Source of the DNA: Thermomucor indicae-seudaticae
Lineage: Eukaryota > Mucoromycota > Mucoromycetes > Mucorales > Lichtheimiaceae
Direction of reading: 5' to 3'
DNA: 44,549 nucleotides
NCBI GenBank assembly: GCA_000787465.1
Contig: JSYX01000276.1
Location: 1 to 44,549 of the forward strand
Shown: piece by piece, positions 9,520-20,827 of the stretch
Layout of the letters: every line of letters starts with the position of its first letter
Numbering within the stretch: position 1 is the stretch's first letter
Notes under the pieces: model-generated
Told to the model about the DNA's origin: nothing
The model's database searches: none
What the model saw: the letters and a program-made list of their open reading frames with translations, nothing else
Position numbers and translations under genes: made by a program

Positions 9520-11664
9520 CTAGATGTTAACGTTGATAGGCCTTTTATGTTGAATAAAGTCGGACAGACGAGGGTTTCGTAAAGCCCACCAGAAGCTGGC
9601 AATGGTACCTGGTTCAAGAGTCCTGTGAGACAAATGCTTCATTTTCCCTAATTGGTTCTTTTATTACCTGACCAGAGACCGTAAATCTAAAATAGCAGCA
9701 CGCCATATCAGTCAAACTGGTAAGTATAAAATTCGTGTTTTGTATAATAGTGCTCACCTCTCCCGCGTCGTTCATGTACCATGAGCGACAACCACCTGCC
9801 CAAACGGTATCTTTTAAATCATCTCGCAGTTTGGCAACAAAGGAGTCTTGAGCAGATAACTTTGGTTCAATCGCAGTCAACTTGTTTTGTCTCATTTTCT
9901 TGATACAATCCATGGCAAAGTCGACCTGACACTCGATCATGACGACTACCGAGTTGTGGCCCAAGCCAGATGAAGGACCTAGCAGCAAGAAGAAGTTTGG
10001 GTAGCCATGGATGGTGACCGTCTTGTACGTCTTTGGAAAACTCGATTTCCAATGCTTATCGAGCAATTGCTTGTTCCGTCCGTAAACTGTAAAGGATAGT
10101 CGTTGAGCTATCCACGCGTTTCTCACTGAATAAACAGATAGATACTTTTCATATTGCCTGCGTATTCTTGGACATGGAAACCTGTGGCGAGTACTAATAT
10201 ATCGACTTCAGTCTCTCGGCCTTCCCTGTCAATCAGTGTTCTCCCTTTAATATCCATAATGCTGGTTTTGTACACAGTAACGTTGGGCTTAGCCAATGCT
10301 TCCAAAAACAGTTCGGATTTGGCAATACGCTTGCATCCAGGCGGGTAATCTTGATCATGAAGGTTGCTCTCAATAAAAGTTCATCCGAGCACAGATTGTT
10401 GGACCAATGGCTTACCAGGTGTCAAGATAGGAATCAGATCTGGTCGACCAGCACGTTGAAGCCGCCACGCAATTAGCTTCTCAAAAGCTTTCCGGACGCG
10501 CTTTCCCAGAAATGACTTGTAGTAGCCAAAGTTCACATAGTATAGTTCGTGCTAATTTGGATAAATCGTTGGCATGTGTCAAGAAAAAATGGCCATCCAT
10601 GTACTTTTTTTCTTTACTGTACCTGCAGATAGATGAGGAAACGATACAAGCGCATAATGAATGGAAACCACCGAAAGATAAGTTTAACTAATTTGGGGTA
10701 CGTAAACTGCTCTGTGAGCGGTACAGGGTGAATATTCGCGAAATGATACATAGGCGACAAGATTCTTACCTCTCGGAGAAACCCAAGCAGGTGTTCTTTG
10801 GAAACTGTACAGATGAGCCGCTAACTTCCTGAGCTGCGGGATCACCTGTATCGCTCTACACAGTATCAGCAAAAAGAATGCACCCAAAGCTTCACTTTGC
10901 GGTAACTCACGAAGCACCACTACCAATAACTGCAACGCGCTTATTGGTAAAATCAAGCGTCGGATCCCACCTCGCTGTATGTACCACCGATCCATCGAAT
11001 GCCTTATACAGTTCCGGAAAATTCGGTACGCGCAATGGACCAAGACCAGCAAACCTGTTATCATTACTCGTGTTAGTATCCTTTCCTTTTGGCTGGCTGA
11101 CCCCCTACTCCATTCCTTCTTACACAACATCGTAATAGCCAGATTCCAATTCCGCATCCGGAATATCGGTCCGACGCCACTTTAATAACCACTGTTGTCG
11201 ATCCTCCATCCATTCTGTATGAATGACTTCGGTATTCAACTTGGTTTGCTCGTAGATTCCATATTTTCGTGCCACACCACGTAAATAAGCGTAGATTTCT
11301 GCCTGACCGCTATAATGGCGCGTCCAATCTATGTGTGACGTACTTCATAATCAGGGAGATTGCCAGGACGCCTCTCTCTTCTACCTACCTGGATTCAACT
11401 CGAAACTGAACGAGTAAAGATGAGAAGGAATATCACATTCTGCACCCGGGTATGTGTTTGCATGCCAGGTACCCCCCACATCCTCTGACATTTCAAATAA
11501 TTGGGCCTTTACTCCAAATTTTTGCTTGAGTTTGATGGCAGCGCATATACCGCTAAACCTGTTCCTCGTCCTCCGTTCAGTATATCTCCTCTCTCTGTCT
11601 TTCTTTCACCCAATTTACGTTACCCAGTGCCGATCACAGCTGCTGTAAAATTTCTATCACCCAT
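9520..11664 (-). CDS. Baeyer-Villiger-type flavin monooxygenase, copy B
   Basis: Eleven exons were rebuilt on the minus strand (first exons 11624-11664, 11389-11558, 11124-11328, 10911-11054; the last ends with TAG at 9520-9522), giving about 503 aa. Motifs: AAVIGTGFSGI for FAD, DVGGTWHANTYPGAECD, fingerprint FDGSVVHTARWDP, second Rossmann AVIGSGASAIQ, and LATGFHVQEYAGN. The C-terminal WAGGCRSWYMND and IASFWWALRNPRL match copy A. Copies A and B align end to end but are well diverged, so the duplication is old. B has an extra intron after VSPR, one within YLQ/HEL and one in WSG, and lacks the intron copy A carries at MIEC. Chemistry as for copy A; substrate unknown. Confidence 0.87.
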
Positions 11665-12449
11665 GTTTGCAAGTAGGAGTGTGACAGAGAGAGAGGATAG
11701 CAGGAAAAAAGCAGGAACAATAAGATGTTGGCCTGCCTTTAAAAGAGATCCCTGTCGGAGTCGTCCCCGGATTCACACATAAGCTTAAATGAACTTGTTA
11801 TGGCAATCTCCTCCTTGGATTGAAAGCTTACAACCGTGAGAACAGCCTTCAACATTCCAGGTATTCGATATCTCCTTGCTGCATCTCGCTTGAACGGATC
11901 GAGCCATGGACAATATGATTATTGGGAAGTTGAAAGCTTATCAATCAATGTTAATAAAGGCACTTAAACAAAGTCCAAAGGAATCTCGCTTTTTTCTCGT
12001 ATACATAAATATGCATCTTTCCGGAATAAAAAGTCGGAAATGGCAGCTTCTGACCATCTAGATCTTCTGCTTTATGTGCTTGCCGATATACTGCTCGGCG
12101 TGAGATCAGTGGACCCAGGACAACTCCGAAGGTCGGCCCGGCAGAATCGTAGCAATTCATGGGACAATGTCTTTGGCGAGTGCTATTCTGATCCACAATC
12201 ATCGGCTGCAGAAGTTGTTTAAACATTTGCTTCAGAAGCCTAGCACTTGAAGCTAATTGAAGCCACTAGCTCAAAAGATGTACATGAACAGTCTGCGCAA
12301 AGAGTGTGAAAGCGCATGCGCTGACCGACATAACGCGATTTGATTGGGCAACAAGAATTTTGCTCGGAGCTTGGTATTGCCGAAACCGTGACTTTGAACT
12401 TGTGCACTTTCAAGACTTTCCACTCTTTTCTCTTCCTGTTTATCACCTC
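11665..12449. other. Divergent upstream region between monooxygenase B and the BuGZ gene
   Basis: This is 785 bp between two genes transcribed away from each other. Overlapping 60-91 aa ORFs at 11951-12226 on both strands have no recognisable features. I see no RNA gene. It presumably contains both promoters. Confidence 0.5.
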
Positions 12450-13843
12450 ATGGGCAGCAAGAAGAAAAAATCAAAAACTCTTCGACCTTGGTGCTGGTAC
12501 TGTGAAAAGGACTTCGAAGACGACAAGGTCCTTGTTACCCATCAGCGGGTAAGGCGCCATCTTTTCCCGCATTGACTTGGTTTCTCAGCATTGACAACAT
12601 TTCCAGGCCAAGCATTTCAAATGTGAAGTCTGCGGTAAACGTTTAAGTAAGTCTTTTGTTTTCAGCAGATTTTACGTTGCCAAATCTTTATAACACGTTT
12701 GCTAGCGACTGCGGGTGGTATGGCTGTTCACGCCCAACAAGTGCACAAGGTCGAAATCACAAGGTGAGTTTGAGGGAGGAAAGGAAAAAAATTTTTTACG
12801 AGAGCAGGCAGTTGATCATACATATATCAAGGGTACCAAATGCATTACCTGGACGAGAAACACTCGATATAGAAATCTTTGGAATGGAAGGCATTCCTCC
12901 TGAAGACTTGTTGGCATACGAAGCAAAAATGACGGGTGGCAACCCTTCTAAACGGGCGAAAACAGGTGGATATGGAGGTGCAGCCAATTATGGGGAATTG
13001 TCACCCGAAGAAATTCAGCAACAGATTGCAATGCACAAAGCAGGTAATCCTGCCATCGGTGCTCCTTCACCAGCTGCTGCCGCTGCTGTAAGTCCAACTG
13101 CTACCGCAACTGCCTATCCGTATTATCCGCCCTACTCTTCGCCAGCCGCCACGACAAATGCTTACGCAGGTCAGTACAATCAATATTACGCGTCCTACCC
13201 TCCCGCAGCACAACAACCATATGGTTACCAGCCAGCACCAGGGTACGTCATACTCTTTCACTCTCTGTCAATCTTCCGTATACTGACGTCATGCAACAAG
13301 AGCACCTCCTTATCCTGGAGCCAATCCATGGATGAATGCTCAACGACCACCGTATGGCGCACCACCTTACGGCACTCCTCCTGCAGCAGCCGGTGGTTAT
13401 ACTGCGTCTGCTCCTGGATATCCTCCGCAAACTACAGCAGCACCGACCACTCAAGGTGCGTACTATCCAGCGCCTACTGCTGCTCCAGGTTACGATTATA
13501 CTAGTGCTACTACTCAAGAAACTCAAGATTCAGCAGCCGCTGCTCCGGCTACCGAACCTCAACAGACCGAAGCAACAGCAACAACCACGGCCCCTACCAC
13601 TACAGAGTCTGAAGCACCTGCTCAGGAAGCCCCAGCTGCTGCACCTCCGGTGGCTGCACCGGCCGAAGGCGGCAAGAAAAAGGCGTCCAAGACTGTTCTT
13701 ATTTACAGCAACAATGAAGTGTCACCAGTAAGTTCAACACTAAAGACTTTTTCCTGCCGAGTCAGCGGCGATTTATTAAACTTTGATTATAGGAGGAACA
13801 ACGGGCGCAACTGGAGAAACATCGTATTGCTGCAGTCTCGTAA
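12450..13843 (+). CDS. BUGZ: BuGZ/ZNF207-like zinc-finger protein with GLEBS-like motif
   Basis: Six exons: 12450-12548, 12607-12646, 12706-12763, 12832-13242, 13301-13727 and 13793-13843. Phases close to 361 aa. The start MGSKKKKSKTLRPWCWYC, then two C2H2 fingers (WCWYCEKDF..HQ and FKCEVCGKRL..H..H), VPNALPGRE and the hallmark EIFGMEGIPPEDL identify the BuGZ family. The middle is Pro/Tyr/Ala-rich low complexity (about residues 120-320), as in animal BuGZ, where it drives coacervation with tubulin. The last two exons encode NNEVSP|EEQRAQLEKHR, which resembles the Bub3-binding GLEBS motif with its paired glutamates. BuGZ binds Bub3 and microtubules and acts in spindle assembly and kinetochore loading, with a splicing link too. 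Assignment of the finger domain is firm; the GLEBS call is by motif. Confidence 0.88.
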
Positions 13844-14749
13844 GATGCAAGAGATTTGGATTGCAACTTTCTCTTTTTTACATTTCGTGTTTTATACTTT
13901 CGTTTCACGTTTTTACATCATCATGTGCTTTTTTCCACGGAGCTCATCCGCCAAAGGTCGGAGAACAAGCGTGTAAAGTTCGTCCTCTGACGTTTGCTAC
14001 CTAGATGGCTGAAACGTATACGGCGCCCTGTTTCGTTACTCTTACTTTGCAACGGTTTGTAGAAACAGAAAACCGGTAAGACGGTGTAGCGAAATAAATG
14101 GCATTGTTAATTGCACATGCGTAGTTGAGGTTGTGTGTTGCTACATAGTGGCTCCGGGCTGATTAACGTAAGTAGAAGTAAGCTAGTGACGAAGGCTTAT
14201 AAAGCTTCCCGAATAAAGATTTATCCGAAATATGAATGTCACAAGACTATGACGCCATGTGATTTGGTACCCAGATGATGTAAATAATGGCAAGTGGAAA
14301 CGTGTTCGGTCTGCTCATTGCATTCCGGATACGGATTGCGTACAACGCACAGACAGTTTCTCGTAACGAAGCCTTGCAAGAAGTTGTCCCTTTTGATACG
14401 AAAGATAATCCTGTTATACTTGACCGTAAAGTTGTAGGCCCTGCGTTTATGCGCTGTACTTGGACGATCGATAAGATGGTACGACAGAATTGATGTTGCA
14501 CGGAAAACCTTTTTGGGATCTCCAAGCGATCAACGAAATGTTTTCGCCATTTGCGCCTGCCCCTTTTCGCCCTTGACCCCTCCCCTTCCAGAAAGGACAG
14601 CCACACCGAAACTCAGCATGGCCGTCGAAGAAGAAAGATTGGTTTGGTTCCTCATTCAACACCGCGGCCATAATTATATATATTGTTTTCCCGAATTAAC
14701 TGTGTTTTTCTTCCTCCACCTCCTTCTTTCTGGCTTTTCATTATCTGCA
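13844..14749. other. Intergenic region upstream of the HAD-family gene
   Basis: There is no gene I can support in these 906 bp. The reading frame of the following gene stays open upstream to about 14513, with in-frame ATGs such as 14618, but the TATA-like stretch just before 14750 and the family's usual start favour 14750. Confidence 0.45.
14671..14684 (+). promoter_or_regulatory. TATA-box-like element
   Basis: TAATTATATATATT lies about 65-80 bp upstream of the chosen start codon of the HAD-family gene. Its position supports translation starting at 14750 rather than at the upstream in-frame ATG at 14618, which would lie before it. This is motif-based inference only. Confidence 0.35.
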
Positions 14750-15757
14750 ATGCCCATGATATTCAAGAAACCGCAGCAAAAGACGATAGCCGTCGATTTG
14801 GATCAAACATTGGCACATACGCTGGAAGCCCTGGTGGCCTGGCACAACGAGACGTACGACACGCACCTGACCGTTTCCGATTTTGATACATATGACTACA
14901 GCAAAGTCTGGGGTGGTTCCCGGGAGGAAGCGTGTCTCAAGATCCGCGAGTTTTATGAAAGTCGTCATTTCGAAAACATTCAGCCCATCAATGACTTTGC
15001 CCTGGAAGCATTGAAAATGTTGAAGAAGCGCAAGTTTAACTTGGTCATTATCACTTCGCGACAGCAGTTCATTGCCGAAGAGACCAAAAAGTTCGTCGAC
15101 AAGCATTATCCAGGTAAATTAATGAATATGTGCAAGAGGAAGCGCACACACACGCTTACAAGAGGCGCGAATACGAAAGGCATTTTCGAAAGTATATATT
15201 TCTGTAATCTTGGGTTGTCCGATGCCGAACAATTGGAATATGTGTCGAAACCCAAGTCCGCCATTTGCCAAGAGATTGGAGTGGATGTGTTGATTGACGA
15301 TGGACTGGAACATGCGTTGGATTGCGCGGCTTTGGATATCGAAGTGTTATTGTATGATCGGGGAGGACAGTACCGGTGGAATCACACAAGGACCAAAAGA
15401 AAAGCAACGCTGACAAGCATGTCCCGACAATTGTATCATGGTCACCATCACGCGCCACTGCCGTCCAATGTAACACGAGTTACCAGCTGGAAAGAAATCA
15501 TTGCGTATTTTCCTAAACCTCACAGTCCGTTGCGGAATTGCTATTATCCGCAAGATCTGAATGATGAAGAAGAGGAGGAAGAAGACGAGTGTTATGGCAA
15601 GTATAATGGCGAATATGAAACTGTAGAGGTGGATGAAATAACAGAAGATGAATATGAAGAAGAAGAGGAGGAAGAGGAGGAAGATGATGATTGTCATATA
15701 CGAACGAATCGACGTTCGTCCTATGTAGAAGACCAACATGAAATGGTGTGGGTCTAA
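14750..15757 (+). CDS. HAD-superfamily nucleotidase/phosphatase-like protein with acidic tail
   Basis: Two exons, 14750-15113 and 15180-15757, give 313 aa. HAD motif I is IAVDLDQTLAHT (nucleophile D and D+2), motif II is LVIITSR, motif III is the lysine in SKPKSAICQEIG, and motif IV is VLIDDG. The lid-type insert SDFDTYDYSKVWGGSREE resembles the cytosolic/mitochondrial 5'(3')-deoxyribonucleotidase branch. In motif I the second Asp is followed by Q-T, a common HAD variant. The last ~60 residues are a strongly acidic E/D tail. The single 66-nt intron has no in-frame stop, so retention would add 22 residues (KLMNMCKRKRTHTL...) between HYPG and IFES; conserved spacing favours removal. The substrate is unknown. 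Confidence 0.72.
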   Translation: MPMIFKKPQQKTIAVDLDQTLAHTLEALVAWHNETYDTHLTVSDFDTYDYSKVWGGSREEACLKIREFYESRHFENIQPINDFALEALKMLKKRKFNLVIITSRQQFIAEETKKFVDKHYPGKLMNMCKRKRTHTLTRGANTKGIFESIYFCNLGLSDAEQLEYVSKPKSAICQEIGVDVLIDDGLEHALDCAALDIEVLLYDRGGQYRWNHTRTKRKATLTSMSRQLYHGHHHAPLPSNVTRVTSWKEIIAYFPKPHSPLRNCYYPQDLNDEEEEEEDECYGKYNGEYETVEVDEITEDEYEEEEEEEEEDDDCHIRTNRRSSYVEDQHEMVWV

Positions 15758-16209
15758 ATCCCATCATATAGTTACTGCATACCCCATTTTACGCATCTTG
15801 TCCATAGATATTTGTATCATTAAACATGGCTCGCATTCTTTTTCTTTTTGGAATGGAAAGTCGGCCCTGTGAGCGCGCTGTCGCTTTGGTGCGACCTTTC
15901 TGCATTTCCTTTTTGTCGCTCTGTCCTCGTTTTTTCTCCCCTTCTTCTTTCTGGTTTTTCCCTCTTCCGCTCCATCATCAAAAGATCATCTTTTATACAT
16001 ATTGCTAGAGTTTTGCTTCTTTTTTAAAATACATCTTCTCCTCTTTCTGCTTCCTCCTTGATATAGAGAGTAAAAAAGTAACCCCTTGTCACGTTTTACG
16101 GCCGCCTTTTCGTCCAGCAGTTCTCTTTCCCTTTTCTCTTATATTTCTTGTTCTCTTACACTCTCTTTCTTCTGCTAAACCTTTTCTTTTTGCATTCCGC
16201 ATTGTCGTC
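15758..16209 (+). promoter_or_regulatory. Pyrimidine-rich leader/promoter region of the KIN4-like kinase
   Basis: From about 15890 to 16200 the plus strand is markedly C/T-rich, with repeated TCTTTT, CTCTTTC and CCTTTT blocks, ending ten bases before the kinase start codon. CT-rich tracts directly upstream of starts are typical of fungal promoters and 5' leaders. No ORF of note lies here. Confidence 0.5.
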
Positions 16210-19200
16210 ATGACCATGGTCGCTCCAACAGGCACGACGACGGCAACTAGCATGGTGGATCCAGTCACCGCATCGCAACAAACTCCGAGTCTATTTGCAC
16301 TTTCATCACCCGAGGTTCCCTATCCTGACGGTCCGCCTCCTCCTTCTCGGTCATACTCGGTTATGGGACCGATTACTGAACGGTCTGTGCAACAACAACA
16401 ACAATACATGAAAATGATGACGCCCGAGACATTACCGTGGTGGCAATATTATTATCAACTTTATCAATATCATCCACCACCAGGACGGAAACCAACAGTC
16501 TTCGGACCCTATCTCCTATTGCATACCTTGGGTGAAGGCGAATTCGGGAAAGTCAAGCTTGGCATACATATAGAATCCGGCCATGAGGCAAGTACAAGAA
16601 AATAAGGGGTCAACCTTCTTTTTTTGCCAAGCCCTTTTTTTCTGGGCTTCATGTCGTTATAGGAGCATGAAGGGGAGATAGAGAGAGAAGAAAGAAAGGC
16701 GGGGCAACTTTCATTACTCGCATGAATAACACCTTCCAACATGTAATATAGGTCGCCATCAAATTAATTAAGAAAGATCATATCGATTCTACTACTCGAA
16801 TGGGTAAAGTAAAACGAGAGATCTCTGTCCTTAGAGTAAGTGATAAGAGAGAGTTGGACAGAACTGCGACGATAACACGTTTCAAATCAGACGGTTTGCC
16901 ACCCCTACATTGTTAAACTCTATGACGTGATTGAAACCGACCGGTACATTGGTATCATCTTGCAGTGCGCCTCAGGCAAGTTTGACATTGCTCAAAGTGT
17001 GTACAAATCAGTTACTCATAATATTCTAGGTGGCGAGCTGTTTGAGTATATTTTAGCGCACAGATATCTCAAGGAACGGGACGCTTGCCGATTGTTTGCA
17101 CAACTGATTAGCGGTGTGCACTACATGCATCAAAAGCATATTGTCCATAGAGATCTCAAACTGGCAAGTGGTTTGATTTTCATAACGTTTGTTTATGACC
17201 AAAGTCTAATGCACGGGATATTTGTTTAGGAAAATCTGTTACTGGATAGACATCGCAATATCATCATCACCGATTTCGGATTTGCGAATCAGTTTGGATC
17301 GGCCAAAGATGATCTTATGGCTACGTCCTGTGGCTCACCGTGTTATGCAGCACCTGAACTCGTCGTCAGTGAAGGAATGTACGTCGGCTCTGCAGTAGAC
17401 ATTTGGTCTTGTGGTGTGATTCTGTACGCCATGCTATGCGGCTATTTACCTTTCGACGACGACCCCGAGAATCCTGACGGTGACAATATCAACCTCCTCT
17501 ACAAATATATCCTAAACACACCTCTGGCCTTTCCCGAGTATGTCAGCGCAGATGCTCGTGACCTGTTGCAGAAAATGCTGGTCCCTGATCCAGCCAAACG
17601 ATGCACGATGAAGACAATCATGGAACACAATTGGCTTCGAGATTACCGCGACTTGTTCAATCGCACCATTGAAGAGCTGGAAGCAGAAGCGATGCGGACG
17701 GCTGATTTGCCCATTCGCGCCCTTTACGCGGAAGACAATGTGCAACCCACCGAATCTGCAATGGACGTTCATCGCGACACCACCCCTACCCCTGCAGAAT
17801 CCGTCTCAATGCAGGAGTCAACCGAACCAAAGACAGACGACGCCGTCGTCCCCGAGAACAATGACATGGATGTAGACACTGAGCCGGATCCTCATCAAAA
17901 TGCGCCTGCGTCATCTCCCATGGAAGTCGCTGATGCAGTAGCAGTCGAACCGCCTGTTTTGACCATATCGAGCAAGCATTCCGCGGAATCCGAACAATCA
18001 CAAAACGAATGTCAAGTGAAAGGCACTATAACAGCAACGAATTTGGGTGTGCCTGAAATCTCGAGTTTTGAATTGCCTGCCTCCATGCACAGTGCAGAAT
18101 CGACTTCGGAATCGGCAGCCGACAAAACATCGGATGTTCCCGAGTCTGGAGTTATCAAACAGTCAGCTCGTGAAATCAATACAACGGCTCAACCCCAGAC
18201 CGATCCATCCCCGCAGGGTTCGATATTGCAGGCCAAATTCCTATCGAGCCTTCAACGACAGACAAACAATAACAGCCATCACCATCAAGAGGAAAACAGC
18301 GTTGGTGCTGTCAGCATGAGTACTCCCAATATACCATCCGTTCCAACCGCAACCACCACCACTACTACTGCTCACCGTCATCGTACTCCTTCTGCCGCCT
18401 TGACACCAACTTCTCCTCAACAACCACCACCAAGGGGCACGCGAAGAAAAGCATTGAGCCTCCTCGTCAATTCAATGGCAGATCATCTTCAGCCAAACGA
18501 TGCTGCTACGCGATCCAATTCCACGACAGCAGTCAGCAAAAGAACAATGCCATTTTCGCGAAAGCACACTACGCGAGAGCGCGCACAGAGCGTCAATAAT
18601 CATAATACTACCACTAGTCCGTATCATCAACGTTACAGTGGTTTCAAGCGTGTTGTCGGCAACAAGGACAGGGAGATGCACATTATGCCTTCGGTATCAG
18701 AGCAAACTATTGTACAGGAAAAGGAGAAACACAAGAGCGCAGGAAAGAAACTAATGGAATGGTTCAAGAAACGACCACTCAGTACGCGACACCCGGACCT
18801 TTTGCACGGTAGTAGCGAACGGCCTCTCAGCTCTTTTCAACATCCATTGCGAGCGATGCCGCTTGGCAAGTCATATGCGGTCGACTTTAATGACGCCAAA
18901 CTGCGAACGCATCACGGTGCGGTTGATCAAGACGCGCTCACATCACGACCTCCTGTGGAAGTGCTGGTCGACATCAAACAAGCTTTGCTCGTAATGGGTA
19001 TCGACGTAAAAAAGGATGGCGAATACAAGGTCAAATGTGTTCGACAGCGGCGAAAGCGGACGACGCCTTCTTCGCAAACACCTTCTTCGTCCTCCACATG
19101 CTCATCCTCACGTACAATAACAGACAAGAAACGCCGCATGAGTACGAGTGCACCATTGAGAAAGCTTTTGCGTCGGAGCAACCCCGCAGATACGATCATT

Positions 19201-19593
19201 CAACATCACCAACAGGGAACAGCCGTTCAATGCGCAACGATCTATGGTGATCCTGTGGTCGATCCAGGCGAAGAAGTACGATTCAGCGTAGAAGTGTGCA
19301 AGATTAAGAACTTACCAGGTCTTTACATTGTGGACATTCGGCGTATGCGTGGCAATGTCTGGGCATACAAGTTCTTGTACCACACATTACTTGAAACTCT
19401 CAATTTAAGCGGCAAGGGCGGTTATATAGGATCTACTAACAATAGTGGCACATTTCTTCCTACTCCTGGACCGACATCCTCTTCTTCGTCTTCTTCTGGT
19501 GGCCAACAACAATATAATCAAAATCGACATAGCTCTGCTAGTAGCGGAGGGAGCAGTAGCGTACTGGAAGATGTCAAGGAAGAAGAAGACTGA
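16210..19593 (+). CDS. KIN4: KIN4-type (CAMKL) serine/threonine kinase with KA1-like C-terminus
   Basis: Five exons: 16210-16587, 16752-16835, 16891-16975, 17030-17163 and 17230-19593, giving 1014 aa. Three of its four introns (16588-16751, 16976-17029, 17164-17229) begin GCAAGT instead of GT; frame and kinase homology require them. The kinase domain, about residues 99-365, has [32 protein letters not shown], the activation segment [14 protein letters not shown] and [19 protein letters not shown]. The activation segment and the [15 protein letters not shown] insert match the fungal Kin4 family, which guards spindle orientation in yeast. The middle 430 residues are S/T/P/Q-rich and disordered. 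Residues ~800-945 ([18 protein letters not shown] to [14 protein letters not shown]) resemble a KA1 membrane-binding domain, split by a basic Ser-rich insert. An alternative name would be a KIN1/MARK relative. Confidence 0.87.
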
Positions 19594-20827
19594 GCACGCG
19601 CCCACCCCTAGCGTCATGTTTTGCGCATTGATACCCGTTTTATGACCCCGCACACCACCTTCAAACATGTCCCTCGCATCTTTTTAGTTCATCGTAGAAA
19701 GTCCAGAGAATAAAATAATGGATGTCTCTATTCCTTGAGCCTTGGGCTTACCGAGCTTTCGTCAGTTTCAGTCCTGCAGTATGTAGAGCTGTTCATGGCA
19801 TGACGCAGCTGCCATGTATCCCTTCCGTTGTGTTCACTGCTAAACTTGCAGCATTTATTATTTGCATCGTGTAGCAATCATGAATCTCTTATTGCCAACT
19901 ATTTCCAGTCGATCTTGGTTGAATCCTAAGTTTAGCGAGAAATGCAAGCCTAAACAGTGTTGGATCTTTACTGCGAAAGCTTACGCTACTGCCTTCTTTA
20001 GGTTAAGCTCGTCCCAGTTTGCAGAGACACGCTCCAGCTCTTGAGTTTTGTGTGACTTTGTTCAATTGCGGTAAGGGCATCTGATCTTTGGCGATTGTCC
20101 CTCTTTCCTCTTTTCTGTTTTACGACTGCCTATGTCTTGTTCTGCCTCCTCCATTGTGCCAGCTCTGCTCTGACAGGAGAATCGGTGAGTGGTTATTGAC
20201 CACATGTGTGAAAGAGAGTATGCACTGAGCATCAGCAAAGAATCTACAAGGTCGGGCGGTTGGATGCGAGCAGATGCTTTCGGCATGAGGTAAGGTATAC
20301 ATATCTGTGCTTCATTAGACCAAATTCTTCCTTCTTTCCTTTCTGTATGCAACAGTGGGCTTCCTTAACGTTTTCGATCTATTTATTATAGATGCGCCCC
20401 GACCCTGCCGAGTGTAACGGCTTACACGTTTTAACAGCGAGGTTCTAGTGGTACGAACGTGAAGCGGGGGACACGTAATTGCTCAATTTGACAACATTTT
20501 CTTTGACCTTTGTATTATAAACAGATTCGCTCTGTGAGCGGACACTACTACAGAAACAGCCGTCTGTCACCCATCGCTAATCTGCTGCTGTGCCTCATCC
20601 TCATATCCGGGGACGGGAGCCCACCCGTTTAGATGGGGGACTTGGTCGCTCCAGCTTCTCGTCCCGTACACGCAAAGGTCACGGACGAGCATATATATAT
20701 ATTGACAGAAAAAGAAGGTGCATAGTAACCGTCTTGGCCGATCCTCAAGATAATCCTTTTATTTCAGAAGCTACCAACGCAATAATTAATAAAAATGGTG
20801 GACCTTGTTAGAGAAACAGCGCGAATA
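19594..20827. other. Gene-free spacer downstream of the kinase
   Basis: There are only short chance ORFs in 1.2 kb. AATAAA-like signals occur near 19711 on the plus strand. The spacer ends at the TA target of the inverted-repeat element. Confidence 0.5.

Noticed and set aside
15347..15767. Minus-strand ORFs rich in Phe/Leu/Ile or His/Leu/Pro opposite the acidic tail
   Set aside because: They are the complement of GAA/GAG/GAT runs in the HAD-family gene, which produce artificial hydrophobic frames.
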